Part shown: in pieces, positions 40,431 to 52,374 of the stretch
Numbering within the stretch: position 1 is the stretch's first letter
Layout of the letters: every line of letters starts with the position of its first letter
From: an uncultured Gilliamella sp.
GTDB taxonomy: Bacteria > Pseudomonadota > Gammaproteobacteria > Enterobacterales > Orbaceae
Direction: 5' to 3'
Assembly (NCBI GenBank): GCA_945271295.1
Contig: CALYPG010000004.1
Span: forward strand, 62,001 to 126,000
Length of the DNA stretch: 64,000 nt
Program-made: the position numbers and the translations under genes
Notes under the pieces: generated by a model
What the model was told of the DNA's origin: nothing
The model's input: only the letters and a program-made list of their open reading frames with translations
The model's database searches: none

Positions 40431-42062
40431 ATGGAACTTTTTTCAACAATATTACTCATAGTATTAATTGTATCACTTTCAGGTGTATTTATTAAAATGC
40501 TACCTATGCAAATTCCTTTACCACTAATGCAAATATTACTTGGATGTATATTAGCTGCTTTCGGAATTTATGTTAAATTTGATCCGACTTTATTCCTAGT
40601 GTTATTTATACCACCATTATTATTTGCCGATGGCCGCAAAACGTCAGTTAAAGATTTTGTATACAATGTTAGAGAGATTGTTGGGCTTGCATTGGTTTTA
40701 GTCGTTATTACTGTTGTTGCTTTAGGCTACCTACTTTATTGGATGTTACCAGAAGAAATTGAATTAGCACCTGCTCTTGCATTAGCCGCAGTATTATCAC
40801 CAACCGATGCGGTTGCATTAAGTGGGATTGTCGGGAAAGGTCGTATTGATAAAGAAAAAATGGAAATTATCGAAGGTGAAGCGCTAATGAATGATGCTTC
40901 AGGCTTAGTTTCATTAAAATTTGCTATCCTAATTGCAATAGGATCAATACAGTTCGATTTATTACAAATTAGTCTAAGTTTTATCATTGTAGCTATTGGT
41001 GGATTAGCTATTGGTGTATTATTTACTTGGCTATATGCACGAATCCTACGCAAAATAAATCAATTAACCCATAACGATTCGGCTATTCAAATTGTATTAC
41101 TATTCCTATTACCATTTGCGGCATATATTATTGCAGAAGAATGCCATTGTTCAGGTATTTTAGCTGCCGTAAGCGCAGGTATGACAGTGAATCAATCAGG
41201 AATGATGAGAAACGCCCCGCTGACAGCGCGTTTACAATCTGACAGTACCTGGTCAATGCTAACTTTTGTTTTTAACGGTTTTGTTTTTGTTCTATTAGGT
41301 ATTCAATTACCAAGTATTTTGACTAGTACCTTTGCTGAAAACCAAAGAGATTCATCAATTGAAGTATGGCAACTTTGTTTAATCGTTTTATTTGTATTCA
41401 TTGTGTTAATGGGAACTAGGTTTGCTTGGTTATGGGCAATGAAACATATGCCTACCATGCCATTTGGTACCCGACGCCCTCTTGCTTTTAAATCATATAC
41501 CACAAGAGATTTATTAATATCAACATTTGCTGGCGTTCGAGGTGCAATTACGCTTGCTGGTGTGCTATCTATCCCAATGACAATTGGGGGACGTTATCAA
41601 CTTGTATTTATTGCAACTGGAATAATATTGATTTCATTAATTACAGCAGTAATAATATTACCGATATTACTACGTGGAAGGGTTATTTTAGATAATTCTC
41701 AACAAGATAATGAAATCTTAACGGTTAAAGGCTATATGGCTGAAGAAGCCATTGTAAGTCTTGAAAAAATGCAAAATAATTTATTACAAGAAACAACTGA
41801 AGATGGTTTAGATCAAGAAATTATTCATGAGGTTGGGTCCCGTGTTATTGGCTCTTTGCGACGCCGTACAGGTCTTAAAGATTTAGAAAAAAAAGCATTA
41901 GAAGCTGAAAATCTAGAAAGACGTATGCGTCTAGTCGCAATAGGTGCTGAACGTACAGCTTTATTACAAATGAAAATTCGTAGCGAAGTAAGTGAAGAGA
42001 CTTTTGAACATTTAAATACAGATTTAGATATTTATGAGAAAATGATTTCTGGAGATGCCTAA
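40431..42062 (+). CDS. yjcE: Na+/H+ antiporter, NhaP/CPA1 family (YjcE-like)
   Basis: 543 residues: about 12 transmembrane helices in the first ~420 and a cytoplasmic C-terminal tail of ~120 residues rich in charged helices. CPA1 ion-path motifs are present: FIPPLLFADG, LSPTDAVALSGIVGKGRI, GEALMNDASGLVS and FAGVRGAITLAGVLSIP. It aligns along its length with E. coli YjcE, including the tail. The stop (TAA) is followed without a gap by the ubiT ATG. Confidence 0.9.
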   Translation: MELFSTILLIVLIVSLSGVFIKMLPMQIPLPLMQILLGCILAAFGIYVKFDPTLFLVLFIPPLLFADGRKTSVKDFVYNVREIVGLALVLVVITVVALGYLLYWMLPEEIELAPALALAAVLSPTDAVALSGIVGKGRIDKEKMEIIEGEALMNDASGLVSLKFAILIAIGSIQFDLLQISLSFIIVAIGGLAIGVLFTWLYARILRKINQLTHNDSAIQIVLLFLLPFAAYIIAEECHCSGILAAVSAGMTVNQSGMMRNAPLTARLQSDSTWSMLTFVFNGFVFVLLGIQLPSILTSTFAENQRDSSIEVWQLCLIVLFVFIVLMGTRFAWLWAMKHMPTMPFGTRRPLAFKSYTTRDLLISTFAGVRGAITLAGVLSIPMTIGGRYQLVFIATGIILISLITAVIILPILLRGRVILDNSQQDNEILTVKGYMAEEAIVSLEKMQNNLLQETTEDGLDQEIIHEVGSRVIGSLRRRTGLKDLEKKALEAENLERRMRLVAIGAERTALLQMKIRSEVSEETFEHLNTDLDIYEKMISGDA

Positions 42063-42569
42063 ATGATTGAAAAAGAGCATCAATTTCTTAAGTTTCTCCA
42101 CTCACAATTTGTCAATAAAACCCCACAAATGCTGGGGTTAACATTACGTTATATACCCTTCGAGATCAAAAAAAGAGCTATTGAGCAACTATTGCAATTA
42201 CAATTTAAAAATTCGCTTGAAGATGGTGATCTTGATTTTCTTGAGAATCGCTGGCTTAAAATTCAAGTTGTTGATCTGCAATTAATTTGGTTTGTTAGTC
42301 TGATTGATAACAAACTTGTGGTAAGTCGAGAAGAAATTGCTGATGTGAGTTTTATTGGAAATGCCAATGATCTCATTATGATAGCAACCAGACGTCAGGA
42401 TCCTGATACCCTATTCTTTCAACGTCGTTTAATCGTTGAAGGCGATACTGAATTGGGTCTTTATGTTAAAAATCTTATGGACTCAATAGAATTAGAAGCA
42501 ATGCCTAAGTATTTAAGACTAACTCTTGAAAAGCTAGCAAATATTATTCAAACTTCACCCTCCTGTTGA
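42063..42569 (+). CDS. ubiT: Anaerobic ubiquinone biosynthesis accessory factor UbiT
   Basis: 168-residue SCP2-domain protein. The core LEDGDLDFLENRWLKI ... RQDPDTLFFQRRL then VEGDTELGLYVKNLMDSIELE follows E. coli UbiT (YhbT) almost residue for residue. UbiT is a lipid-binding factor needed with UbiU and UbiV for oxygen-independent ubiquinone synthesis. In E. coli it lies next to ubiUV; here it follows an antiporter with TAAATG at the junction, so translation is coupled to a gene of unrelated function. Confidence 0.93.
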   Translation: MIEKEHQFLKFLHSQFVNKTPQMLGLTLRYIPFEIKKRAIEQLLQLQFKNSLEDGDLDFLENRWLKIQVVDLQLIWFVSLIDNKLVVSREEIADVSFIGNANDLIMIATRRQDPDTLFFQRRLIVEGDTELGLYVKNLMDSIELEAMPKYLRLTLEKLANIIQTSPSC

Positions 42570-42787
42570 AAATAAAGACCTAGATAGATAACAACCTTAA
42601 AATTGGTAATTATTTTTTATAAGTTATAATAAATTTTATTTTAAGTAATGCGAATTTTTAGAAGCTAAAATATTTGCAAGTTTACAAATAAATAATATTT
42701 AATTACTTGTAAATAAAAATGTAAAAAAACAATTATAATTTATTGAGAATAAATCAATAAAATAACAATCATGAGCACAACTGTATA

Positions 42788-44221
42788 ATGAAAAATAATG
42801 ACCGACAGTTAACTTTTTACTTCCATGACTATGAGACTTTTGGCATTAATCCTGCCTTAGATAGACCAGCTCAATTTGCTGGCGTCCGCACAGATAGTAA
42901 CTTTAATATTATTGAAGAACCACTAGTTATATATTGTCAGCAATCTCAAGATTATTTACCCAACCCGGAAGCGGTGTTAGTTACAGGCATAACGCCTCAA
43001 GAAACCAATCTAAAAGGACTTTGTGAAGCAGAATTTACTAAGCAAATTCATCAAGCTTTTAATAAACCCAATACTTGTATATTAGGCTATAACAATATCC
43101 GTTTTGATGATGAAGTGACACGTAATCTTTTATATCGTAATTTTTATGATCCTTATGCTTATAGTTGGCAAAATGGAAATTCCAGATGGGATCTTCTTGA
43201 TATTGTTCGCGCTTGTTATGCCTTACGTCCTGAAGGTATTAATTGGCCAATAAATGATGCGGGGTTGGTAAGCTTTCGTTTAGAACATTTATCTAAAGAA
43301 AATAATATCACTCACGAACATGCTCATGATGCCATGTCCGATGTTTATGCAACTATTGCTATGGCTAAATTAATTAAAGAAAAACAACCAAAATTATTTA
43401 ATTATTTTTTCTCATTACGTAATAAAAATAAAGTCGCCGAGCTTATTGATATTGTCAATATGACACCTCTTGTTCATGTTTCAGGAATGCTAGGTAGTTA
43501 TCGTGGTAATTTATCATTAGTGTGTCCTATAGCCTGGCATCCTGTACAAAATAATGCTGTTATAGTTTGCGATCTTACTGGTGATATTGATTCAATTATC
43601 GATTTACCTGTCGAATACATTAGAGAAAAGCTTTATACCAAAACTGAAAACCTTGATCTTGATGAATCACGTATTCCTTTAAAGTTAATTCATATTAATA
43701 AATGTCCTATTGTTGCACCAATTAAAACTCTATTGTCTGAAAATGCTAAACGATTTGATATTAATGTGGAACAATGCTTACATAAACAACAAAAATTGTT
43801 ACAGCATCAAAGTATTTTACAAGATAAAATGAGAGAATTATTTAATACAAATAATGATTACTCCGTCGATCTGGACGTGGAAGCCCAAATTTACAATAGA
43901 TTTTTAAATAATCAAGATAAATCACGTTGTGAAACTATTCGAACTACATCACCTAATTTATTAGACACTTTGTCAATGACATTTGATGATTCTCGGCTAA
44001 CAACATTATTTTTTAGATACAAAGCTCGTAATTATCCCCAAACATTAACCGAACAAGAACAAATAATTTGGAAAGATTATTGTCGTGACAAGCTTAATAC
44101 AAACAAAATACGAGACTATTTATTACATTTAGAACAACTGGCAGAAATTTATAATCAACAACCAGAAAAATTAACAATTATTAAAAATTTATATAATTAT
44201 TGCTATTATTTAGTTGGATAA
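42788..44221 (+). CDS. sbcB: Exodeoxyribonuclease I
   Basis: 3'-5' single-strand DNA exonuclease acting in recombination and mismatch repair. 477 residues (E. coli 475). The DnaQ-like catalytic motifs are YFHDYETFG, LGYNNIRFDDEV and HDAMSDVYATIAMAK. The SH3-like and helical ExoI-specific regions follow (HVSGMLGSYRGN, LVHINKCPIVAP-like). No Shine-Dalgarno is obvious; a 5-codon ORF (ATG AGC ACA ACT GTA TAA) overlaps the start as TAATG. Confidence 0.95.
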   Translation: MKNNDRQLTFYFHDYETFGINPALDRPAQFAGVRTDSNFNIIEEPLVIYCQQSQDYLPNPEAVLVTGITPQETNLKGLCEAEFTKQIHQAFNKPNTCILGYNNIRFDDEVTRNLLYRNFYDPYAYSWQNGNSRWDLLDIVRACYALRPEGINWPINDAGLVSFRLEHLSKENNITHEHAHDAMSDVYATIAMAKLIKEKQPKLFNYFFSLRNKNKVAELIDIVNMTPLVHVSGMLGSYRGNLSLVCPIAWHPVQNNAVIVCDLTGDIDSIIDLPVEYIREKLYTKTENLDLDESRIPLKLIHINKCPIVAPIKTLLSENAKRFDINVEQCLHKQQKLLQHQSILQDKMRELFNTNNDYSVDLDVEAQIYNRFLNNQDKSRCETIRTTSPNLLDTLSMTFDDSRLTTLFFRYKARNYPQTLTEQEQIIWKDYCRDKLNTNKIRDYLLHLEQLAEIYNQQPEKLTIIKNLYNYCYYLVG

Positions 44222-44326
44222 TTGAATTTGAGGGGCGTATGATAACGTGCGAACATTATTATTCCTTTTTATATATCAATATAATTTCTCATCATTAAAA
44301 AATAAAATAATTAGTACTTATATATT

Positions 44327-44778
44327 ATGAAACACTTTTTAGCTAAACACGCTACAATAAAGCATAGACTATATTCTTTGTACTACACACTTTTCAGTTA
44401 CGGACGAGGGTTAATCATCTTAACCTTTTGTTTATGGATCGGTAATATCATCTCTAAAACATTACCTATAATGATACCCGGCAGTATTATTGGTTTATTA
44501 ATTTTGTTCTTCTTACTAGCATTTCAGTTGATTCCTACTTGTTGGATTAAAAACAGTTGTAATTTATTTATGCGTTACATGACAGTACTATTTATTCCAG
44601 CAGCAATGGGTATAATGGATACTTATTCACTATTATTGGACAACTGGGTACCAATTATTTTTGGCTGCATTGGTGGATCAATAATCGTATTATTTTTAAC
44701 AGCATTTTTAACTGAATCTTTGCACAAACCTCGTATTAAACCAGCAATTACTGCAACTAATAATAAGGAAAATCAATC

Positions 44779-44782
<4 letters not shown>
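44327..44782 (+). CDS. yohJ: CidA/LrgA-type membrane protein (YohJ)
   Basis: 151 residues with four transmembrane helices. FCLWIGNIISKTLPIMIPGS and the following GLLILFFLLAFQ segment are typical of the LrgA/YohJ family, which resembles holins and is linked to murein hydrolase control or small-molecule export. Its TGA overlaps the ATG of the next gene by 4 bases (ATGA), so the pair is coupled as in E. coli yohJK. Confidence 0.88.
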
Positions 44783-46117
<1,335 letters not shown>

Positions 46118-46274
46118 TTTTCCTAATTAATGTTCTTGCCAAAATGTTTCAGGTCAGCTATACGTTTCAGTATAAATTGTATCTAAAAAATGCATTGTCT
46201 CATATTTTAGATTGCATTTTTATGCAATAAAAAGTAATATTTAGTCAATTTTAAACATTAAGCAATAATTAATA

Positions 46275-47003
46275 ATGAATATAGAATTAAAGCATATCAA
46301 CTGCTTTTATGGTAGCCATCAAGCATTAAATGATGTTTCTCTTTGTTATCCGCTTGGCGAAACGATTGTTTTATTAGGTCAAAGTGGTGCAGGCAAAAGC
46401 TCTTTATTAAAAGTATTTAATTTACTTGAAATCCCAACTTCAGGGGAAATGACTATCGCAAATTCGCATTTTGACTTTACAGAAAAAATCAGTGAACCAA
46501 AAGTACGAGAACTTAGGAAAAATGTTGGTATGGTTTTTCAAAATTATAATTTATGGCCGCATTTAACAGTAACTGAAAATTTAATTGAAGCACCATGTCA
46601 AGTATTGAAACTATCTAAGAAAGAAGCTAGTGATAAAGCAATGTCGATTTTAAAGCGATTACAAATTGATGAAATGGCACACCGCTATCCACTTCATCTT
46701 TCCGGTGGGCAGCAACAGCGAGTAGCTATTGCCAGAGCATTAATGATGGAACCACAGATTTTATTGTTTGATGAACCTACAGCCGCATTAGATCCAGCGA
46801 TTACATCACAAATTGCTGAAATTATTAATGAGCTTTCACAAACAGGCATAACACAAATTATTGTTACTCATGAAGTCGATTTTGCACGCAAAGTTGCCTC
46901 ACAAGTAATTTACATGGAACAAGGTAAAATTATTGAGCAAGGACAACTAGATAGCTTTGCTCATCCAAAGACAGAACAATTTAAATCTTATTTATCGCAT
47001 TAA
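46275..47003 (+). CDS. artP: Arginine ABC transporter ATPase ArtP
   Basis: 242 residues. Walker [16 protein letters not shown]-loop, signature [15 protein letters not shown], Walker [14 protein letters not shown] and the switch His (VTHEVDFA). The PAAT-type polar amino-acid ATPase and the following gene order (binding protein, two permeases) identify the arginine system artPIQM. Confidence 0.93.
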   Translation: MNIELKHINCFYGSHQALNDVSLCYPLGETIVLLGQSGAGKSSLLKVFNLLEIPTSGEMTIANSHFDFTEKISEPKVRELRKNVGMVFQNYNLWPHLTVTENLIEAPCQVLKLSKKEASDKAMSILKRLQIDEMAHRYPLHLSGGQQQRVAIARALMMEPQILLFDEPTAALDPAITSQIAEIINELSQTGITQIIVTHEVDFARKVASQVIYMEQGKIIEQGQLDSFAHPKTEQFKSYLSH

Positions 47004-47026
47004 TTAATATGAAATTGGGTGGATAT

Positions 47027-47761
47027 ATGAAAAAAACTTTATTAGCTATCTTACTAGCAAGCACAGCTTTTGTTGCTCAGGCAGCTGAAAATCTAATTAT
47101 TGGCACTGAAGCGACTTATGCGCCTTTTGAATTTACTAATGACAAAAATGAAATCATTGGATTTGATATTGATGTAATCAATAAAATTTGTGATGAAATG
47201 AAAGTCTCTTGCAAAATCGTTAATCAATCTTTCGATGGTTTAATTCCTAGTTTAAAAACACGTCGTATTGATGCTGCAATTGCAGGTATTGATATTACTC
47301 CTGAACGCCAAAAACAAGTTGATTTCACCAAAATTTATTATGATGATAGTTCAATTCAATTTATTACATTAAAAGACTCATTAACTACCTTAGATCAATT
47401 AAAAGGTAAACGTGTAGGTATTCAAAAAGGTACCACTTATTCAAAATATATAAACGAAAAATACCCTGATGTTAAACCAGTTAGTTATGATAGCTATCAA
47501 TTTGCATTTTTAGATTTGAAAGCTAAACGTATTGATGCAATTGTAGCTAGTTCATTCGTTGCTGGTGATTGGCTAAGTAAAGATGCAGATATTATGCCAT
47601 TAAGTGATAAAATAACTGATCGTGAATTTTTTGGTGAAGGTTTAGGTATTGCTTTGCGTAAAGGTAATGAGCAATTACTAGATCAATTCAACCAAGCGAT
47701 AGATAAACTAAAAGCTAATGGTGAGTTAGATGCCATTTATAAAAAATGGTTTAACCAATAA
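47027..47761 (+). CDS. artI: Periplasmic arginine-binding protein
   Basis: 244 residues from the ATG at 47027 (MKKTLLAILLAS), preceded by GGTGG; an in-frame start 18 bases upstream is unlikely. The signal peptide is cleaved after QAA. The mature part is a type II solute-binding protein: LIIGTEATYAPFEFTND, GFDIDVINKIC, AAIAGIDITPERQKQVDFT, GIQKGTTYSKYI. ArtI and ArtJ are near-identical paralogues in E. coli; ArtI is chosen by operon position. Confidence 0.9.
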   Translation: MKKTLLAILLASTAFVAQAAENLIIGTEATYAPFEFTNDKNEIIGFDIDVINKICDEMKVSCKIVNQSFDGLIPSLKTRRIDAAIAGIDITPERQKQVDFTKIYYDDSSIQFITLKDSLTTLDQLKGKRVGIQKGTTYSKYINEKYPDVKPVSYDSYQFAFLDLKAKRIDAIVASSFVAGDWLSKDADIMPLSDKITDREFFGEGLGIALRKGNEQLLDQFNQAIDKLKANGELDAIYKKWFNQ

Positions 47762-47795
47762 TTTTATATATTTAATTCACTATATTAGTGTGATC

Positions 47796-47826
47796 TCGCC
47801 GCATTATATTGCGGCGAATTTATTTT
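47796..47826 (+). terminator. Intra-operon hairpin between artI and artQ
   Basis: 8-bp stem TCGCCGCA / TGCGGCGA with a 6-base loop, then a T-rich tail. It lies between the binding-protein gene and the permease genes, where partial termination or 3'-end protection would give more binding protein than permease. Confidence 0.8.
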
Positions 47827-47848
47827 TTAATTTAACTATGGTTTTTTT

Positions 47849-48622
47849 ATGTTAGATTTTTTAGCAAATGGAATGAATTGGCTCTTGTCCATTTTTGATG
47901 GATACATTTTACCATTAGCCCAAGCAACGTTAATCACAATATCATTGGCAACTGTGTCATTAATCATTGGGATGATCTTGGCTTTTGTCTTTACCCTATT
48001 AGAATCGGCGCCGTTCAAACCTGTTGCCTGGTTAATGTCGTTATTTAATTTAACGATTCGTGCATTACCTGAATTATTAATTGTCTTAGCAATTTATAAT
48101 GGATTACCATTGTTATTGAAGGCCTTAAATGATGGAATTACTATCTCTCTTGGTATTACATCTTTTATTTTACAAATTAATATTACTAATACTCAGCCAG
48201 ATCCATTTTTATGTGGTGTGATTGCATTATCATTACTTTATGCTGTCTATGCTTCACAAACACTGCGCGGTGCATTTAAAGCTATTTCAAGTGGGCAAAA
48301 GCAAGCTGCTCAAGTTCTTGGATTAAGCAAATCCCGTACGTTCTTTCGCATTATTATGCCGCAAATGTGGCGTCATGCTTTACCTGGATTAAGTAATCAA
48401 TGGTTAATTTTATTAAAAGATACTGCATTAGTTTCAGCAATAGCTATTGACGACCTAATGATGCAAACAAAAACGATAATCGCCAGAACAAATCAACCAT
48501 TTATCTGGTATTTTATTGCTATGATTATTTATTTAATAATTTCGGTTTTAAGCCAAAAAGTAATTCAAAGAATTGAAAAAAGAGCAATTTATTTTGAACA
48601 ATCTAATTCAGTTAATAGGTAA
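47849..48622 (+). CDS. artQ: Arginine ABC transporter permease ArtQ
   Basis: 257 residues, slightly longer than E. coli ArtQ (238) at the N-terminus. The pattern LCGVIALSLLYAVYASQTLR then GAFKAISSGQKQAAQVLGLS is the permease EAA-type contact region for the ATPase, and MPQMWRHALPGLSNQWLILL and KDTALVSAIAIDDLMMQTK match ArtQ. Five membrane helices are predicted. artM follows after 4 bases. Confidence 0.93.
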   Translation: MLDFLANGMNWLLSIFDGYILPLAQATLITISLATVSLIIGMILAFVFTLLESAPFKPVAWLMSLFNLTIRALPELLIVLAIYNGLPLLLKALNDGITISLGITSFILQINITNTQPDPFLCGVIALSLLYAVYASQTLRGAFKAISSGQKQAAQVLGLSKSRTFFRIIMPQMWRHALPGLSNQWLILLKDTALVSAIAIDDLMMQTKTIIARTNQPFIWYFIAMIIYLIISVLSQKVIQRIEKRAIYFEQSNSVNR

Positions 48623-48626
48623 TAGT

Positions 48627-49304
48627 ATGTCAGATAATTTTATCTACTATCTTAAAATCATTATTCAAGGTCTTCCTGATACATTAAGTCTGAGCGTTTT
48701 GGGTATTTTATCAGCAGGACTATTAGCGATTATTTTTTCTTGTTTATTATCATTGAATTCTTATATTTCGTCTAAAATCATTCGTATTTATATTACGATA
48801 TTTACTGGTTCTCCATTACTTGTACAACTATTTTTAATCTATTATGGACCATCACAATTTGGTAATATTTTAAGTAAAGTACCAACTTTTTATAACATCA
48901 TTTCTTCACCTTGGTTTTGTGCTTATTTAGCTTTAACACTAAATAGCGCTGCTTATACTACGCAAATTTTTTATGGAGCATTAAAGTCTGTTCCACAAGG
49001 TCAATGGCAAGCTTGTAAAGCTTTAGGTATGAATAAATGCCAAACGCTGAAAGTAGTATTACCATATGCCTTGAAACGAGCGCTTTCAACCTACTCCAAT
49101 GAAGTCGTTTTTGTAGTAAAAGGAACCGCATTAGCATCAATGATCCCAGTAATGGATGTTATGGGATATAGTGGTCTATTAAATGGTGAATACTATGATT
49201 TTTCTATTTTTATCGTGGCTGGACTAATATACCTCTTGATAAACGGTTTATTAAGCACCATTATGAGGTTAATAGAGAAAAAAGCCCTCACATTTGAAAA
49301 CTAA
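48627..49304 (+). CDS. artM: Arginine ABC transporter permease ArtM
   Basis: 225 residues from the ATG at 48627; the frame is open upstream inside artQ but the added residues are not family-like. [40 protein letters not shown], then [12 protein letters not shown] and [19 protein letters not shown] match ArtM. It pairs with ArtQ as a heterodimeric channel. uvrC starts 2 bases after its stop. Confidence 0.93.
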   Translation: MSDNFIYYLKIIIQGLPDTLSLSVLGILSAGLLAIIFSCLLSLNSYISSKIIRIYITIFTGSPLLVQLFLIYYGPSQFGNILSKVPTFYNIISSPWFCAYLALTLNSAAYTTQIFYGALKSVPQGQWQACKALGMNKCQTLKVVLPYALKRALSTYSNEVVFVVKGTALASMIPVMDVMGYSGLLNGEYYDFSIFIVAGLIYLLINGLLSTIMRLIEKKALTFEN

Positions 49305-49305
49305 T

Positions 49306-51141
49306 ATGAGCCAATTTGATTCAATAGCCTTCTTAAAAACTGTCCCACATAAACCAGGTATTTATCAGATGTTTAATGATAAAGAGACGATTATATATGT
49401 GGGCAAAGCCAAAGATCTTAAGAATCGTCTAAAAAGTTATTTCAATAGCAGTAAAAAAACAATAAAAACTGATAGATTAGTGAGTCATATTCATCGAATT
49501 GAATTTACGATAACTAATACCGAAACTGAAGCATTATTGCTTGAACAAACATACATCAAAAAATATCAACCTCGTTATAATGTACTTTTGAAGGATGATA
49601 AAAGTTACCCTTTTATTAAACTCAGCAAAGAACGACATCCACAACTATCACTTTATCGAGGTGCAATTAATCGCAAAAAAGACGAATTTTTTGGTCCATA
49701 TCCAAGTGGATATGCTGTCAAACAAATATTGACCTTATTACAAAAAACCTTTCCGATAAGGCAATGCTTAAACACTACTTACCGCAATCGAACTCGTCCA
49801 TGTTTGCAATATCAAATCAAACGTTGTTTAGGGCCTTGTGTACCGGGTTTAGTCAGTGATGAAGATTATGAAGAACAAGTTAATTATGTAAGATTATTTC
49901 TATCAGGACAATCTGAACAAATTTTACAAAAAATAACAGAAGATATGCATAAAGCAAGTAGTGAGTTAAATTTCGAGAAAGCCGCAGTACTGCGCGATCA
50001 ATTACAAGCTATCAAGCATATTAATGAAAAACAAGCAATCTATAATAATAACGACAACCTTGATGTGATCGGCTTCCATTATGAATTAGGTTTAGCTTGT
50101 ATTTATGTTTTATTTATTCGCAATGGTCAAACATTTGGTCATCGCTCTTACTTTCCTAAAGTACCGTCTAATACAGAATTGGAAGAAGTGATTGAAACAT
50201 TTTTAGGACAATTTTATCTACAAGGCAATCAAAATCGTAATATCCCGAAAAAGATTTTACTTAACTTTTCTCTTTCCGACAAACAACCTATGGAAGAGAC
50301 ACTGTCACTTTTAGCCGAGCATCAGGTAAAATTGGTGGATGAGCCTAAAGGTGATAATCTAAAATTACTAAATATTGCCACCATAAATGCACAAACTGAA
50401 GTCAAAAATAAGTTGCTAGAAAATTCCACAATAAAACAACGATATGATGCGCTTAAAACCTTCTTAGGTATTGATAAAATCAATCGTATGGAATGTTTTG
50501 ATATCAGCCATTTTATGGGTAAAAATACTATAGCTTCTTGTGTTGTTTTTGATGAAACTGGTCCAGTTAAATCTGAATTTCGTCGTTATAATATTACTGG
50601 TATCACTCCTGGTGATGATTATGCAGCAATGGAACAAGTCTTAACACGTCGCTATAGCAAAAAAGATCTACCAGATGAAAAAATACCAGATATCATATTC
50701 ATTGATGGTGGCAAAGGACAATTAAATCAAGCATTACACGTATTTGCACAATTAGAGGTAAATTGGGATAAATCACACCCAATTTTAATTGGGGTGGCAA
50801 AAGGTGCGGAACGTAAAGAAGGGTTAGAAACGCTTTTTTTTGAAGCACATGGCACTGGACATTATCTAGATGAACATTCCCCTGCTCTATTATTAATTCA
50901 GCAAATTCGTAATGCTTCGCATGATCATGCTATTGTTGGACAACGTAAAAAAGGTGTTAAGCAACTGACAGATAGTGCTTTGGAACATATCGAAGGCATC
51001 GGCGCGAAAAAGAGACAGGCATTACTTAAGCATTTTGGCGGGTTAAGAGAGCTAAAAAATGCGAGTATCGATGAAATTGCACAAGTTCAAGGTATTTCAA
51101 AATCATTAGCTGAAAAAATTTATCTAAATTTACAACAATAA
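49306..51141 (+). CDS. uvrC: Excinuclease ABC subunit C
   Basis: Makes both incisions in nucleotide excision repair. 611 residues (E. coli 610). The N-terminal GIY-YIG nuclease (HKPGIYQMF ... [17 protein letters not shown]), cysteine-containing linker ([13 protein letters not shown]), UvrB-binding UVR motif ([15 protein letters not shown]), RNase H-like endonuclease ([17 protein letters not shown]) and C-terminal helix-hairpin-helix pair are all present. It starts 2 bases after artM, so it may be read from the art transcript, and is followed by pgsA as in E. coli. Confidence 0.96.
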   Translation: MSQFDSIAFLKTVPHKPGIYQMFNDKETIIYVGKAKDLKNRLKSYFNSSKKTIKTDRLVSHIHRIEFTITNTETEALLLEQTYIKKYQPRYNVLLKDDKSYPFIKLSKERHPQLSLYRGAINRKKDEFFGPYPSGYAVKQILTLLQKTFPIRQCLNTTYRNRTRPCLQYQIKRCLGPCVPGLVSDEDYEEQVNYVRLFLSGQSEQILQKITEDMHKASSELNFEKAAVLRDQLQAIKHINEKQAIYNNNDNLDVIGFHYELGLACIYVLFIRNGQTFGHRSYFPKVPSNTELEEVIETFLGQFYLQGNQNRNIPKKILLNFSLSDKQPMEETLSLLAEHQVKLVDEPKGDNLKLLNIATINAQTEVKNKLLENSTIKQRYDALKTFLGIDKINRMECFDISHFMGKNTIASCVVFDETGPVKSEFRRYNITGITPGDDYAAMEQVLTRRYSKKDLPDEKIPDIIFIDGGKGQLNQALHVFAQLEVNWDKSHPILIGVAKGAERKEGLETLFFEAHGTGHYLDEHSPALLLIQQIRNASHDHAIVGQRKKGVKQLTDSALEHIEGIGAKKRQALLKHFGGLRELKNASIDEIAQVQGISKSLAEKIYLNLQQ

Positions 51142-51248
51142 CACATTGAAAAATTAACATTTTTCAGGCAACATAAGCATCAAGAAAATACTGTTTTTTT
51201 AACTATCGCTAATGGTTTGATTAATAAAACAAAAAGAGCATATGTCAC

Positions 51249-51803
51249 ATGAAAATCAATTTTCCAACAATCTTAACATTATTTAGAATTATTTTAATTC
51301 CTTTTTTTGTGCTGGCATTTTATCTATTCCCTGATGAATGGTCAGGCTTTTTTTCTGCACTATTATTTTTAATAGCAGCAGTGACAGATGTTTTAGATGG
51401 TTACCTTGCTCGTCGCTTAGGCCAAACAACCAAATTTGGTGCATTTTTAGACCCTGTTGCTGATAAAATTATGGTTACTATCGCTTTAGTACTCATCACT
51501 CAATATTATCAAGCATGGTGGATTTCAGTTCCGGCTATTATTATTGTTTCTCGTGAAATTGTTATTTCAGCCTTACGTGAATGGATGGCTGAAATGGGTA
51601 AACGAAATAATGTAAAAGTGTCCTCAATAGGTAAAATTAAAACCATTGCTCAAATGACTGCATTAACTTGGTTACTTTGGCGCCCTTGTGATTTAGTCAT
51701 TTATGCAGGTTTAATAGCGTTATTAATTGCAACCATTTTAACACTACTTTCAATGTGTCAATATTTATGGATAGCACATAGCGATTTACTTGATGACGAA
51801 TAG
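51249..51803 (+). CDS. pgsA: Phosphatidylglycerophosphate synthase
   Basis: Committed step of acidic phospholipid synthesis: CDP-diacylglycerol + glycerol 3-phosphate to phosphatidylglycerophosphate, in the inner membrane. 184 residues with four to five helices. The CDP-alcohol phosphotransferase motif (D-G-x2-A-R-x8-G-x3-D-x3-D) is intact: [13 protein letters not shown] then [10 protein letters not shown]. The order uvrC-pgsA-tRNAs is conserved with E. coli. Confidence 0.96.
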   Translation: MKINFPTILTLFRIILIPFFVLAFYLFPDEWSGFFSALLFLIAAVTDVLDGYLARRLGQTTKFGAFLDPVADKIMVTIALVLITQYYQAWWISVPAIIIVSREIVISALREWMAEMGKRNNVKVSSIGKIKTIAQMTALTWLLWRPCDLVIYAGLIALLIATILTLLSMCQYLWIAHSDLLDDE

Positions 51804-51971
51804 TTGCTTATATCCTATTTTATTAAAATACCAAAATGTAGCTAATTAATTAAAAAACCAGACAAACATTGAGCAATTAATCAATTATTTTCATTTTTTT
51901 ATTGACTGAATAAATAAGATGGGTAAAATGCACAGCATTCAAAGCGATGTTGTAACAAATATCTGTTTTGA

Positions 51972-52059
51972 GCCCGGGTGGTGAAATCGGTAGACACAAG
52001 GGATTTAAAATCCCTCGGCCTTTTTGGCCGTGCGAGTTCAAGTCTCGCCCCGGGCACCA
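51972..52059 (+). tRNA. tRNA-Leu (UAA)
   Basis: 88-nt class II tRNA with acceptor GCCCGGG / CCCGGGC, anticodon stem GGGAT / ATCCC around TTTAAAA (anticodon TAA), a long variable arm (CTCGGCCTTTTTGGCCG) and encoded ACCA. It is equivalent to E. coli leuZ, which also follows pgsA. Confidence 0.96.
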
Positions 52060-52078
52060 CTTAATTAACATCTCATAT

Positions 52079-52154
52079 GCGGGAATAGCTCAGTTGGTAG
52101 AGCGCAACCTTGCCAAGGTTGAGGTCGCGAGTTCGAACCTCGTTTCCCGCTCCA
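52079..52154 (+). tRNA. tRNA-Gly (GCC)
   Basis: 76-nt cloverleaf starting GCGGGAA, with anticodon loop TTGCCAA (anticodon GCC), TTCGAAC T-loop and encoded TCCA. It lies 19 bases after tRNA-Leu, so the pair is one transcript; in E. coli the same site has glyW-cysT-leuZ. Confidence 0.96.
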
Positions 52155-52374
52155 AGTTTTCATGCCAATATTTCCTATAACGTCCAGTTTTATCATAAAA
52201 TCAAATTGTTGTTCTCCCCCATTCTGTCAAACCGTTGACGTGGTAGAACAATTACTGGATTTACGTTATCCATGGCAGCCTTATTTACAGTGTCACCGAA
52301 CCAAGCCAAAAGATATCATCAGTAAAAATATCCTTGTAAATACCCCATTCTTAGTACACAACTCACGTTGAAAA
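52155..52374. other. Unassigned stretch between tRNA-Gly and the IS remnant
   Basis: About 220 bases. A plus-strand frame (52162-52371) is open but has no ribosome-binding site and no recognisable content, and I do not call it. The segment looks like residue of past insertion next to the tRNA. Confidence 0.4.

Noticed and set aside
42770..42790. Five-codon ORF overlapping the sbcB start
   Set aside because: The TAATG overlap is real, but neither start has a ribosome-binding site, so a regulatory role is not supported by the sequence alone.
52162..52371. Plus-strand ORF after tRNA-Gly
   Set aside because: No ribosome-binding site, no recognisable domain, and it lies in insertion debris.
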